Assembly: GCF_032854445.1 (NCBI RefSeq)
Contig: NC_088303.1
Location: 16,437,501 to 16,501,500, forward strand
Length of the DNA stretch: 64,000 bases
DNA from: Liolophura sinensis
Taxonomy: Eukaryota; Mollusca; Polyplacophora; Chitonida; Chitonidae
Direction: 5' to 3'
Shown: positions 45,791 through 59,496 of the stretch, one piece after another
How positions within the stretch are numbered: the stretch's first letter is position 1
Layout: each line of letters opens with the position of its first letter
The notes under the pieces: model-generated
Told to the model about the DNA's origin: nothing
The model's input: the letters and a program-made list of their open reading frames with translations, nothing else
Databases searched by the model: none
Position numbers and translations under genes: made by a program

Positions 45791-48423
45791 TGATTTAATC
45801 AGTATTTGATGAGACATTTGTTTAAACCATGTAGAAGATCTTTACTCACACTTTTGTTTGTTTGTGTGCTTGAATGTTCTGCTGTAGGTGGCTGAATAGT
45901 AGGTTAAGCCTTGATAAGTTAATTGGCAGTAACATGTACATGTTTTACATGTATTGTTAGGCATGCTGTAGAGATATACCATATATGGCATAATCCATTG
46001 AACTTAGAAGTCACAAAAGGTCAGAAGTCAAAAACACATGTCTATACATTTGGAGCCAAGGAAAGATACACTGTTCTCAGACTTTGGTGTGAAATACAGA
46101 GGTCACATTCAACTAGCAGGTCATTTGACTAATCTGCTAGATTCTCTACTTGTCATACATATTTATGTGTTTATAATCAGAGACTAACAACTTGCAGGTT
46201 TGTTGCTGGTTAAAGTTAGGTGGCCATTCAAACTGTTCCTGTGTTCATGTACATTATTCTTATGATGCTATACATAATGTATTCTTAAAATATTATATAT
46301 TATAGTGATGGAAATAAGTCTATACAGATTTGGGTAAACTGCATACAAATGTAGCTTGACATGTGACTTTGTTTTATTTTCATTTTCCACCTTTCCATTA
46401 AGTCAGCATTTTAAGAGCATATGCACTTCACATGAGTACTTTTGATAATATTATTTTTGTAATGATTGTAGGTTGTTTGCACAAATTCAACTGAAAAAAA
46501 CGTTGAAGGTTTACAGTGTGTGAGAGTGTTGACTAATGGAGAACAAGTAACCATCTTAACAGGTATTATAATGGTGTAAAACATAGACAGTCTAAAGGAA
46601 AAAGTTGTCTGACAAGACCAAAAATAATAATGCCTACATTATAAGTCTGCAAGATGTGAAGAAATGATGGGATTACATTATTTTGACAACATTGATTAGC
46701 GACCAATCTTTAGAACAATGGCGTCATTAGGCAAGTTATCAAGTCACAGTAATGGGAAAGTGCACTGTGTGTGAAATGACATACATGTATGTGTTCAGGG
46801 GTTAAAAATGGTTGTTAAACCGGTAACCTGTACTACTTTTGGGTTGTCCATTTATAGGCGTCCCTGACACATGATTTTTTCAGTCCCTGATCAAGCTATC
46901 CTGCATGTCTCTCAGTCTCCCAACCCCAAGAGACTCACCTGACACTCTCAGTAATTAAGTCATAACTGGTTCCGCACAGGTCCGGGTCACTTTAACCTCT
47001 GTATTAATTATTAAATCTTAGCCAAGCATATTTACATGCATAATTTTATATTTCATTGAAACTGATGGCCATTGAGAGTATACACATGTATTACAAACTG
47101 TGAGAACATGCAGTGTATATATACTTAGTAGTTTTCTTATTATCATCATTCTCTTTTTTGACCTTCATGATGTGAACATCTCCTTCTGAGAATATATCTT
47201 ACACTTGCAGCAAAACGTTTCTGTACGTAACTCCTAAGTACAGTTGCTAAAATCCTATAACTATTTACACCTACTTGTATTATGTAGTAAAGTTTCAGAA
47301 ATTTAATTTTTTAATTTTTTTGTTTTAATTACAAGCTAACAATTTGGGATAAAGTCAGTGTTTCAAAATCTTTCAGCTGTTAATTTAATTGTCTGGAAAA
47401 CACTCAAATATGTAATTTTTGATTATACATTCTTTTTGGATTCTTATCACTGACTTAAAGAAAATCCCTCCAATCGATATGTATCAATCTTCTTCACCTG
47501 AGCAGAAGTTTGGATTTGTGTGAACAGTGACACAGTCCTGGTCCTAATCCTGATAAAATTCTGTTATCTTTTTGATGAGAGTATGGTGTCAACATCAAAC
47601 AACCAGGATCTCTCTGCCACTGTATGTTCTTGCCTCCAGCATGTATTTAATCTGATGTCTTCCAGTCAGAGGCTTTCCCGTCTTATGGTTAGAGTAAATA
47701 TTTGTATAACCTCATGGACGTAAAACGTGACAGTTTTTCTTGTCAGGACATTGGAGGTTAAATGTTCAGGAGCCAGGGTCATTCAGCATTTATCTTTCGC
47801 ATCAGACAATTTGTCTTGTATTGTAATATGAGATCATGAAAACCATGATGACTTTCTTTGAAATCAATAGACGTAAAATGAGTTTTGTCCATGTGGGCTG
47901 TGAATGATTACCTTATTTCTTTTACTGACCTTTCTGTCTCTGAGAGATTCTGAGAGAACTAAGTGATATAGAGAAATAAATTTGCACAGTTTTACAAAGC
48001 TTGCATCTTTAGTGACACATATAAATCATTTTTAGTGTAGCATAAATTACACTGAAAACACTGCTTTAGAGGTAGAAAAGGTTGAGGATTTAAAGTGAAG
48101 AAAGCTTAATACTTTGTGGTGTCTGATATATATAATATAAGTCTGCAAAACGTTAAAAATATAAACATGTATTCTATGAAGTGAATTGGCTGATATGAAA
48201 CTTGCAAATTAGACAGGCAAATTTTTATGGTAATTAAACAATTGAGAGCAGTTTTGTTATCACTGTTAATTACATGTATTTATATTTTCATGGCAGACAT
48301 GTTTTACAGGTTTCCAATCTATACATTTCTGTAGAACATGAACCTGTAACACAAAGGTGTATTTATACATAACATGTTTATTACTGACTATTTTTGCAAG
48401 AGATGTGTTAACTCTTTTATAAT
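45791..48423. other. Intron-like or intergenic AT-rich DNA
   Basis: No supportable exon or repeat. Short TACATGTA-type palindromes are frequent. Confidence 0.4.
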
Positions 48424-48632
48424 ATGCAGCGTAATGACCCAGGAGCCTCGCACCAATGCGGTCACTGTGAGTCCAGCTCATGCTGGCTTCCTCTGCGTGG
48501 GAAGGTCAGCCAGCAACCTGCAGATGGTCGTGGGTTTCCCCCCGGGCTATGCCCAGTTTCCTCCCACCATAATGCCTCCTCCCACAATATTCTTGAGTAC
48601 AGCTTAAAACACCAATCAAATAAATCAGTAAA
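48424..48632 (+). mobile_element. SINE lacking the tRNA-like head
   Basis: It starts at 'gcagcgtaatgacccaggagcctcgcacc' and has two internal gaps (in the 'gtgagt..cagctc' region and near 'ccaccataatgc[..]tcccac'). It ends in 'acaccaatcaaataaatcagtaaat'. Confidence 0.9.
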
Positions 48633-50790
48633 TAATACAAAGCTGAGGGGTTGTGTGGTGGTGTGTGGTGGTGAATGTTGGTTTACATCTGTATTTGATC
48701 ATCATATTTATAGATGAAGCACATGATTTCTTGCTTCCCATCACTGCCCACATGTCTTTTTGCCCACTGCACCAGAACTCATTCATTCACCTATAGGCAG
48801 AAATTCAGATTGAAAACAAGGCTGCAAAGACTCAGGTGTCAGTTTTGAAATAGCATAATTTAATGAATTTTTAATACAGGCATTGGGATCTTCTAATTAA
48901 GCACTGTGGTGCAAGAGAATTACATACTGATGATTACCAGTTGTCCTACTTTAACAGAGCTGCCGACCTGTACACAGGTCAAACTATCGCACATGCATGA
49001 AGAAAAAAGAAAATATCTTATTACCCATTTAAGTGAAGAAGATGTTAGATAAAGAAGATGTTAGATAAGAGTTCAGCTTCACAAAAAGCATGAATCAGTT
49101 TGTTCATGTAGCTGGCGTGTTTTGTTCTTGTGAGAGGAGGAAATGTTGGTCTACAGATCTGTTCAAGTCGCTGTTTAATTGACATTTGCTGTGCTGTTAA
49201 TGAGTGGAGGTTAAATTCCCCCCCTTCCCCAACCCCCACACCAGCCCTGTCTTTACACATGTGGATAAAGCACAGGTTCAGGACTCCAGTGTTCGCTACA
49301 TGTAGTTTCATAAACTTCAGTTCACTCTGAAATGGAAGGACCTTCCTCGTTAAAACAGGTGTTTTAAAGTAACTGTTACACATTATTTTGTCATGTAAGT
49401 TACAATTACAGTTTCTTTCTATAAAAAGGTATTGCATGTACTTATAACTTTCTGTGCTTTCTGTTTCACATTTAATACAAAAATATAAAGCAATAAAACA
49501 AGCAATGTACATGTATATTTTATTCATATATATTTTTGTGGGCATGAAATCTTGGACAAAAGTTGGTGTTAAAGTTTAATGACACAGATCAAATAACTCT
49601 GCTTGAACGAAACTTGCATTTGAAGTGGTGACTTTTGTATTTTTTGATCAGTATGGGAGCCCTGTTGATTAGAGCATGTTACGAACTAGATATGTTCTTA
49701 TAGCTGTCTTCATTGCTGTCAAGGAAAGTCAGCCTAAGTGGACTTTCACGAAGAAGGCTGCATTATGTTTTAAACCAGCTCAGACCTGTATCAGGGGGAT
49801 GGGTTTTGAAGGTAGGTTAGGTTTTGTCATAAAAATATGTTGTGATGACGTTTAGGTTTCCGAATTTAACTGTTTGACTTCATCATGGATTAGTAGTGAG
49901 TTGCTTTTACTGCAGCATGTCAGCCCTTGTTAACCAGTATTGACATTGAATAAGGTTGTGTGGTCAAATAATCAGTGCCAGCTGGTTTGGCTGGCTTCCT
50001 TAATAACATGCCTAAGTCTGGAGGTGTGTCAGTGCTTTGGGTTGTCCAGGCGTTGTCCAGGTGTTGTCCAAATCTACCTTGCACGTGTATCCCAGAAGTC
50101 TTCAGAATACACGGTTGATAAATATTCTGAAATATAGTATTATTAAACATATGGTAAGTCAGATAAACACACAAATATGTCACATGATCCGGCTAATAAA
50201 TACTCTAAGAAATGATTCTAGACACTTGTTTAAAATGCCAAATCAGTAATAGTAGAAAACATTGAGGAAGTTGATAAAGTGTATAGTTGAACAAAACCAT
50301 ATCTTGAAGATAAGCTATCAGTTTACTGCATGAAGCCACATGACTTCACAGTTCATAGGAATTCCCTTAGGCGCAGTCTTTCTAACGTGCTTGTGTCAGG
50401 TGAGTGGCATTCAAGTATAAGCACTATACACACCAGATCCTGTTACTGTGTTGTTGAGGGACCTGATGTGAGCACAGTATAACCTGATGTAGAACAATGT
50501 CTTTTTAGGGAAGCAACCAGGATACATCAGCAAGTTTGTCAAATCAGAACTATAACAGACATTTCCTCCTGGTGAGTACATGCAGGACTCGATGGAGAAG
50601 ACAGTACAACAGTTGTGTGTAGAATTTGGTCAGACAAGTGCTCACGATATTCTGGACAAGTCATTTTGACACAAGTAGCACCTAGCTGTTCCTGCTTTAT
50701 AATACATGTATTGCAGATTAATTCATGACAGTTTCCTTGCAAGATGTTATATCCCGGTAAGTTCAATTCACTTTAAATACTGAAGTAATT
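48633..50790. other. Unassigned DNA
   Basis: The 166-codon minus frame at 49045-49545 has no domain, and its first part is AT-rich Tyr/Lys/Ile/Cys-biased. A hydrophobic stretch (IACFIALYFCI) near its start could mimic a signal anchor, but no splice or family support exists. Confidence 0.35.
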
Positions 50791-50880
50791 ATATATTTAT
50801 TCATTTATTTGATTTTATGAGTGGAGGAAACCGGAGTAGACCCCTGGCCATTGACAAATTTTTCACCTATGACACACAGG

Positions 50881-50960
50881 TTTTATTTATTTATTTATTT
50901 GATTGGTGTTTTATGCAGTACTCAAGAACATGTCACGACGGCCTGCATTAAGGTGTTCTG
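50881..50960 (-). mobile_element. SINE 3' fragment
   Basis: '(ttta)n ttgattggtgttttatgcagtactcaagaacatgtcacgacggcctgcatt' matches the reversed tail. A further degraded piece lies at 50797-50850. Confidence 0.8.
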
Positions 50961-51002
50961 TGTGTATGCTGTATACTGGTGGAAGGGTAAAGTTCATGCA
51001 AG

Positions 51003-51142
51003 TCCAACCTGAAGGGTTTAATGAGAACTCTCCAACCTGAAGGATCCAATGAGAACTCCCCAACCTGAAGGGTCCAATGAGAACTCTCCAACCTGAAGGT
51101 CCAATGAGAACTCTCCAACCTAAAGGGTCTAATGAGAACTCT
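51003..51142. repeat. 28-bp minisatellite, 5 copies
   Basis: Unit 'ccaacctgaagggtccaatgagaactct' occurs at 51003, 51031, 51059, 51087 and 51114. The fourth unit is one base short. Confidence 0.95.
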
Positions 51143-52985
51143 CATTTGCTTTATAATTACACAGTACATGGAGATATGAAACTCCCAGTTAATTTTTATA
51201 GACACACCAAAGGAACTAGGATGTCTGCAGCAAATGGAATATTCCATTCAAAGATTTAGAATGTCTTTCCAAAGAGCTGGGTAAAAGGAATTGTCAGAAG
51301 CAATATTATGCGCAATTCTGTGTAAAAATCATTAATGGTTTTGCTTGTTAAGTAAAGGTATTTAAATAGTTGAATTAAAAATCCAGAGTAAAACACCTCC
51401 AATCAATTCACAATGACATTTCTGACTTAAGTCAAAATTTTAAATGTCGCAGTTGAAATTTACTGAAAAGATAAACGCCTTTCTTATTGAATCAGGATGC
51501 AGTGAACTTCTTCATTTATCTATCTTGGTATGCTGTTTTAGTGATTTAGTGCTATATAATTAGTTATCTATAAGGTCAGAAAAAGAAAAGAAATCCATAT
51601 TAACATGTAGATGTTTTCAGAAGAGCATTGATCTCCAGTAACCCCTGAATATTTGCAAATATTTAAAGCTTCATCAGCAGAAGGATCTTATGTAACATGG
51701 GCTGCAGCTTTTGTCATGTATAGATGTAAAAGCCAGTGTGCCTGCTGTACTCTAGCTATCATAAACCTTTGAACTAGAGGGTATAGATTCATATGTGTAC
51801 AGAGAGAGGTAGCTAGGCAGGAAACTCCATCGCAGCCAGAATGGAGCTATATGCCATATTACACATCACTTTAGCCATCCATCATTCTTCATAATGTAAG
51901 TCAATTTTAACCTGATTGACTCAAAAAATATTTGTCAGCGTCTGTATAAAGTGTGGATTTCTCACAGGTGAGCCGAGGCGTCTTTGGTACAGGTAACTCG
52001 GGCTGGAGTTTACCTGAGCGCATTGTGGGGCTGACCTAGATTCAGCTTTTGTGTGGCCAGTTAAGAGACTCAGCTCATGGGTAATGTCAGTTATATAAAT
52101 ACAGAAGTGCAGTGATGTCTAACCACGTTTTTGCACCAGGTAAGACATTTGACATAGCTTGTCTGTGAAGGATGTGTGTACATGTGGCTTGAGTTGCGTT
52201 GTAAAGCTGTTAGTTCCTGGGAAAAGATAGAGCTATCGTTTGAGAAGTCCGACCCAGCTGATTGCACATACAGGTAAGCTCTGCCATTATACGTGGCTAC
52301 TGGGAAATGGATTCATCTTCTACCTGTACGTTGTTTTAACCTGTTGCTTGGTAAATGTTGAGCAGGTGTATATGCCCCAAAAAAAGATGAAGCTGTGCCA
52401 CCAACCGGGTATACATGTGGATACCATTTACAGTACAGTACAGAAAATGACTTAGACTACATGTACATGTACCTAGAGTTAGCTTTTGTTTGTTACCTGG
52501 CTATGCCTGCATGGCTTTGTCGTGTGACTGAGACGATATTTGTACACTGAGAACGTGAGTTGTGGATTTTAATTTAACTGACAAAGTCTCTTTTACAAGT
52601 AAAATATATATCTCATGATCTGATGTGGATGATTTTAATAAAGTGCATCAATTGTGGCATCACTGGAGTCTAAAATGAGTTTGTGCATAGCCATGGAACG
52701 TAGGATATGACCAAATGGTTTTGTCCAGTAAGGGTAGTTTATGGGTAGCTGGATTGTCGGATATCACTTGTACCTGAATGAAACTGGGGGCACGAGGCTG
52801 AGCTCCATTAAATTGTGAGAATTTACACCTGAGTAGTGTCAGTACTTGGAGGTCATTACCAACAGACTGCACTGTAAACTAATAGGAACAGTAACCTGGT
52901 TGCACCTGTATGTAGCAGGTGAATTTATTGTAGACCTTCATGACAGTTATACATCTGCATGATATGGGTACTTTAATTGTTACAC
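51143..52985. other. Unassigned DNA
   Basis: No supportable gene. There are several GT-AG-like words, but no open exon with recognisable content. Confidence 0.4.
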
Positions 52986-52987
52986 AT

Positions 52988-53163
52988 GGGGGCCTCCCTG
53001 GCCGAAGGCGTTGGCACTGTTAGAAGGGAAGATTTGTCAGCAATCTGCGAATAGTCCTGAGTTTCCTCCGGGGTCAGCTTGGTTTCCACCACCCATAACG
53101 CTGGCCGCCATCATATAAGTGATCTATTCTTGAGTACAGCGTAAAACACCAATCAAATAAATG
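52988..53163 (+). mobile_element. SINE with internal deletion
   Basis: Head 'gggggcctccctggc', then a direct jump into the body ('gaagatttgtcagcaatctgcgaatagtcctgagtttcc') and the 3' end 'gagtacagcgtaaaacaccaatcaaataaatg'. The flanks ATTGTTACACAT and ATTATTACATAT may be an aged target-site duplication. Confidence 0.85.
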
Positions 53164-53324
53164 AAGAATTATTACATATAAGATGCGTGTACATTAAGTT
53201 AATGGTTTACTGTACACCACTTGTTTCTGTAAAACTTTCATAAACAATGTCATCTGTTCATGGTTCTATCTTTTTGTAAGTACATGTTCACTTCGTTGAC
53301 TGTTTACTGCTCATACATCTACAC

Positions 53325-54115
53325 CTACAGGTGTGAACTATCACCTCTAAATAGTTGAACATACATGTACAATACATGGTACAAGTACATGTAACGGTGA
53401 GGTGACGTTTAATGTATACCTGTGTGTGTAAGAGATGAGTTGATCATTTAATGGTACACCTGTGTGAACTGTCTACACCTGTATATGTGAGCTAACTCAC
53501 ACCTTCATGAATAGTTTAATACCTGGTTACATCTATGTTTTAGGCGAAATGACTTTTTATTGCGTACCTGTGTATGTAAGAGGTGAGCAGACCATTAACT
53601 CTAAACCAGTGTGAACAATTACTTGGTTACACTTGTGTAACAGGTGAAATTTATGACTGAATATTCTTCTGATTACTCATGAGGGTGTAACAGGTGAGAT
53701 GACCATTACAGGTGATTGTTACCTGGTTTACAGTCTATGTACATGTAAAAAACTCATGAGGGTGTAAGAGATGAGGTGACCATTTCAGGTACAGCAGTCT
53801 GAATTGTTACCTGGTTTACAGTCTATGTACATGTAAAAAAACTCACGAGGGTGTAACAGGTGAGGTGACCATTACAGGTACAGCAGTCTGAATTGTTACC
53901 TGGTTTACAGTCTGTGTACATGTAAAGAAACTCATGAGAGTGTAACAGGTGAGGTGACCATTACAGGTACAGCAGTCTGAATTGTTACCTGGTTTACAGT
54001 CTATGTACATGTAAAAAACTCATGAGAGTGTAACAGGTGAGGTGACCATTACAGGTACAGCAGTCTGAATTGTTACCTGGTTTACAGTCTATGCACATGT
54101 AAAAAAAAACTACAC
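53325..54115. repeat. 89-bp tandem repeat, clean at right and decayed at left
   Basis: From 53684 to 54110 about five units of 'gtgtaacaggtgaggtgaccattacaggtacagcagtctgaattgttacctggtttacagtctatgtacatgtaaaaaactcatgaga' type lie about 88-89 bp apart. To the left, at 53325-53680, the same words (ggtgag.tgacc, acctgtgtgaa, ttacctggttac) recur in degraded form. There is no ORF. Confidence 0.92.
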
Positions 54116-54235
54116 GACTGTACACCTTTATGAACAGTCATCTGATTTATAGTTATAACTACATAATTGGTACCGGTGGAATTTAATTGCAAGCAGTGTA
54201 CATCTATGTATTTATTCTCAGCTTATAGATTTGGA

Positions 54236-56822
54236 ATCTGGCACAAAACTGGGTGATGGCACAAACATGACAAAACTCTGTGATGGCACAAACATGACAA
54301 AACTCTATGATGGCACAAACTCTGTGATGGCACAAACATGACAAAACTCTGTGATGGCACAAACATGACAAAACTCTGCGATGGCACAAACATGACAAAA
54401 CTTGGTGATAGCACAAGCATGACAAAACTCGGTGATGGCACAAACATGACAAAACTCGGTGATGGCACAAACATGACAAAACTTGGTGATGGCACAAACA
54501 TGACAAAACTCGGTGATGGCACAAATATGACAAAACTCGGTGATGGCACACAAAGGACAAAACTCAGTTGGCACACACATGACAAAACTCGATGATGGCA
54601 CAAATATGACAGAACTCTTTGATGGCAAACACATGACAAAACTCTATGATGGCACAAACATGACAAAACTCTGTGATGGCACAAACATGACAAAACTCTG
54701 TGATGGCACAAACATGACAAAACTCTGTGATGGCACAAACATGACAAAACTCGGTGATGGCACAATCATGACAAAACTCGGTGATGGCACAAACATGACA
54801 AAACTCGGTGATGGCACAAACATGACAAAACTCGGTGATGGCACAAATATGACAAAACTCGGTGATGGCACACACATGACAAAACTCTGTGATGACACAA
54901 GCATGACAAAACTCGGTGATGGCACAAATATGACAAAACTCAGTTGGCACAAACATGACAAAACTCGATGATGGCACAAATATGACAAAACTCTTTGATG
55001 GCAAACACATGACAAAACTCTTTGATGGCACAAACATGACAAAACTCGGTGATGGCACAAACATGACAAAACTCGGTGATGGCACAAACATGACAAAACT
55101 CGGTGATGGCACAATCATGACAAAACTCGGTGATGGCACAAACATGACAAAACTTGGTGATGGCACAAACATGACAAAACTCTGTGATGGCACAAACATG
55201 ACAAAACTAGGTGATGGCACAAACATGACAAAACTGTGATGGCACAAACATTACAAAACTCGGTGATGGCACAAACATGACAAAACTCTTTGATGGCACA
55301 AATATGACAAAACTCAGTTGGCACAAACATGACAAAACTCGATGATGGCACAAATATGACAAAACTCTTTGATGGCAAACACATGACAAAACTCTTTGAT
55401 GGCACAAACATGACAAAACTCGGTGATGGCACAAACATGACAAAACTCGGTGATGGCACAATCATGACAAAACTCGGTGATGGCACAAACATGACAAAAC
55501 TTGGTGATGGCACAAACATGACAAAACTCTGTGATGGCACAAACATGACAAAACTAGGTGATGGCACAAACATGACAAAACTGTGATGGCACAAACATTA
55601 CAAAACTCGGTGATGGCACAAACATGACAAAACTCTTTGATGGCACAAATATGACAAAACTCAGTTGGCACAAACATGACAAAACTCGATGATGGCACAA
55701 ATATGACAAAACTCTTTGATGGCAAACACATGACAAAACTCTTTGATGGCACAAACATGACAAAACTCGGTGATGGCACAAACATGACAAAACTCGGTGA
55801 TGGCACAAACATGACAAAACTCGGTGATGGCACAATCATGACAAAACTCGGTGATGGCACAAACATGACAAAACTTGGTGATGGCACAAACATGACAAAA
55901 CTCTGTGATGGCACAAACATGACAAAACTAGGTGATGGCACAAACATGACAAAACTGTGATGGCACAAACATTACAAAACTCGGTGATGGCACAAACATG
56001 ACAAAACTCTTTGATGGCACACACATGACAAAACTCGGTGATGGCACAAACATGACAAAACTCGGTGATGGCACAAACATGACAAAACTCGGTGATGGCA
56101 CAAGCATGACAAAACTCGGTGATGGCACAAACATGACAAAACTCGGTGATGGCACAAACATTACAAAACTCTGTGATGGCAAACACATGACAAAACTCGG
56201 TGATGGCACAAACATTACAAAACTCTGTGATGGCACAAACATGACAAAATTCGGTGATGGCACAAACATTACAAAACTCGGTGATGGCACAAGCATGACA
56301 AACTCGGTGATGGCACAAACATGACAAAACTCGGTGATGGCACAAACATGACAAAACTCGGTGATGGCACAAACATGACAAAACTTGGTGATGGCACAAA
56401 CATAACAAAACTCTGTGATGGCACAAACATGACAAAACTCGGTGATGGCACAAATATGACAAAACTCAGTTGGCACACACATGACAAAACTCGGTGATGG
56501 CACAAATATGACAAAACTCTTTGATGGCAAACACATGACAAAACTTGGTGATGGCACCAACATGACAAAACTCGGTGATGGCACAAACATGACAAAACTA
56601 GGTGATGGCACAAACATGACAAAACTCTGTGATGGCACAAACATGACAAAACTCGGTGATGGCACAAACATGACAAAACTCGGTGATGGCACAAACATGA
56701 CAAAACTCGGTGATGGCACAAACATGACAAAACTCGGTGATGGCACAAATATGACAAAACTCTTTGATGGCACAAACATGACCAAACTCTATGATGGCAC
56801 AAACGTGACAAAACTCTGTGAA
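54236..56822. repeat. 27-bp satellite, roughly 95 monomers, with higher-order repeats
   Basis: Monomer 'ggtgatggcacaaacatgacaaaactc'. Variant monomers mark larger blocks: 'cagttggcac' occurs at 54565, 54941, 55315, 55662 and 56467, spaced 376, 374, 347 and 805 bp, and 374 and 347 differ by exactly one monomer. Blocks 54941-55315, 55315-55662 and 55662-56000 are near identical. Because 27 is a multiple of three, frames up to 285 codons are open on both strands. The implied peptide repeats (MTKLGDGTN; on the other strand FVMFVPSPS) have no supporting gene structure. Confidence 0.97.
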
Positions 56823-58740
56823 GATGTAAATATATGGTGCTGTATGGTCAGTAATTTATACACTTTCTATCCTGGTAGCATGTACTACCCTGTGCTATGG
56901 TTTGTCAGTAGTGTGATAGACACAGACAGTGTGATATAAACAGTCGTGTGTTGTTAGGTAACCAGGTGTCAGTATAAGTGTTGTGTGCTATAATGGTCAA
57001 AAACTGTGACCATACAGAGTGTGGCCTTTATGCTTCCTGCTTGGTACTAAAGGGTAGACTCGAAAAATCAAGTCAAAAACTTGACCCACTAATGTCTCTG
57101 AAACTTCCTGCCAGCTTGCCTCCAGTCACCTGTGACCAAGCCCCTGAGGTAAAACTAATGTTTTCTTCTCTAACAATAACCCCACCCTGTGTATTAGAGA
57201 GAGTAAAGTGTGCTGGCTGTCAGTAGTTTTGTACAGCCATGGATAGTGTTTACCTTCTGGGTAAAGATGTTCCCTAATATATCCATTACAGGTATATTTA
57301 GCCCACTGTGAATGTAAGTCATGTTGTACTGTACAGTATGTAATTATCATTTTGCCACGTGCCTTCATTCTAATATGGACTTTTTGTTGTAGATATAGCA
57401 TTTTAAACACAAATTTTTTATACAAGCATGAAGAATAAGTATATATCTGGTGACAACATCTCACCGTAAACATGGTAAACCTCAGGTAATGGTGCTCAAC
57501 AACATCCAGGTAATTCAGTTACCAGGTGTGTGGAGTTCTATGTAGATGACAAAGTCTTGTGAGCAATGGTTATACAAACTGTAAATCTTCAACCTTTTCA
57601 ATCACTAAAGCACTTTCAATCAATAAAGCACCCCATGATTCTCTCAGAATGTTTCAAAACATTGGGCGCAGAGGCAATTGAAAAGGTTTAAGAATTAGGC
57701 TATAGCTCAGGACAGCACATACATGGAAATTACCTTTTCTTTAATAGTATTAGCCGTCAGAATTAAAATTTCCTGATAGATTATCACTTAATTGCCCTAT
57801 CTTTTTTACACACACAGTATTCCCCTATTCCATGTGTACTGTACAGTAAGAATGAATGAAACAGTAGTTAAAAAGGAGTATTTAGGTGCCATTGTTACCG
57901 CCTCACATATCCCACCCATAAAATTTGACAACGTTCTGAGGTATTTGGTTACACAACAAACACCCCTACGGCAGTGTTTAAGCCTTAAATCTTTAAGGCT
58001 GACCTAATGACTCCGGTGTATGAGAGAAGTCACCAACATGACTTCAAGGCCCTTAAGGGGTTTGTTTGCTTAAAGAGCTAATTTAGTGTTAAGACATGTA
58101 TGTCTTAAAGACAAAGTTAAATGATAAGGATCGAGATAGTTGGAATTGCTATCTTAAATTGTAGAAAAAGCACATTGTATTAAAGCTGTAGTTGGTAGTT
58201 TGGAGTTTCCAATTTTGCCTGGCGTGACGTCCTTCAAAAACACTTGACGTCACCCATCACTAACTTACAGCAACAAATAACGTCGTACTTTCAAACGCAC
58301 ACGCAGTCATTCCAGCCTAACGGCATTACGCGATGTCATATCAGCCTGATTCATCGTCACATTAGGAATATTACTACGTCACATCACGAAAATTTTACAG
58401 AAACTGCTGAAGATTTTGTTTATCAGGACTCTTGTAGGGGTTAAATAGCGTTGTTCAGCGTAAATTTTTTTGAACCCTGGTGCTAACTATATTCCATATC
58501 CTTCATATCAGCCTAATATTTCAACCTGGCCTCTCTTAGGACTGAAGTATTCTCTTGAACATTGAAGGAAATTAACTACTGAATTTAACAAATTACTTTG
58601 TGATCATTAACTTCTCATCATTTGCTGTAAATCAGCATTCATTAGGTGTAATTGTGTTCCATGTCAGTGTATAGCTATACGTATTTATACAATATTGTTA
58701 CACACCCAGCTGTATAGATGTATATATTAGTGATGTAGGT
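56823..58740. other. Unassigned DNA right of the satellite
   Basis: No supportable gene. Frames at 56978-57226 (plus) and 57126-57473 (minus) overlap and lack domains. TGACGTCC (58225), TGACGTCA (58245) and a TACGTCA (58375) form a loose CRE-like cluster. Confidence 0.35.
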
Positions 58741-58744
58741 GGCC

Positions 58745-58801
58745 ACAGTATGGCTGAAATATTGCTGATTGGGCGTTAAACCATAATCATTCATTTATTC
58801 A
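58745..58801 (+). mobile_element. Third-type SINE tail, best copy
   Basis: 'cacagtatggctgaaatattgctgattgggcgttaaaccataatcattcatttattc'. Only the conserved tail is present. The same tail is found reversed at 20082-20145 and 38384-38450. Confidence 0.75.
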
Positions 58802-59265
58802 GTGAGGGAGGTTTACTTTCTAACTATATTCAGAAATATTTTCAGATTTGTGTATATTTCACTTGGATGTTTAGCTTTAAGCAGTTAAGTTAATATTCAG
58901 TTCACTCAGGCGGAATGTAGATGATTTTCTCAGATAGAAAAGCACATCATACACACAAATATGTTAATTAATTATCGTTTAATATTCATGAACTGCTCAG
59001 GTGAGATACTGTAAAAGTTTGCGTCCGTTTTGCCACATTATCTGAAACCATCTCGGATGATACATATGTATATTTATAATGCAATCTCCTTCTCCGCCCC
59101 CCCTCCCCCAAGAGATTTCAGTCAGGTAAAGAAATACTTTTGATCATTAGGAAGCTGTGATAGCAATATGAATTGCAATAAAGGCAAATAGACAAGTGCA
59201 TTTCTAGTTTTTGACAAAATGTCATGATGGCTTTCTTTATTATGATTGTTCATACTGGTTGGATT

Positions 59266-59496
59266 TCATGGCTGAGGTGGTTAGCATGCCAGAACGGCGT
59301 AATGGCCCAGGATGCTTTCAGCCTCTCGCTGTGAATTCTCTGGCCATACGTGGGAAGGTCTGGCAGCAACCTGCAGATGATCATGGGTTTCCCCCAGGCT
59401 CTGCCCGGTTTCCTCTCATTATAATGCTGGGAATCGTCGTATTTAAGTGAAGTATTTTTGAGCACAACATAAACACCAATCAAATAAATAAATGTA
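59266..59496 (+). mobile_element. SINE, nearly full length, diverged
   Basis: 'ttcatggctgaggtggttagcatgcc', 'gcgtaatggcccagga', 'ctgtgaattc', 'acgtgggaaggtctggcagcaacctgcagatgatcatggg' and 'cataaacaccaatcaaataaataaat'. The B-box region is shortened. Confidence 0.9.

Noticed and set aside
49045-49545. 166-codon minus-strand frame
   Set aside because: AT-driven composition and no domain; an opposite-strand frame overlaps. Not supportable as a gene.
54236-56822. CRISPR-like look of regularly spaced repeats
   Set aside because: Repeats are head-to-tail with no unique spacers, in animal DNA without cas genes.
54204-56939. Many overlapping long frames (up to 285 codons) with MTKLGDGTN or FVMFVPSPS repeats
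   Set aside because: Period 27 keeps several frames open on both strands, and indels break every frame; this is satellite DNA.
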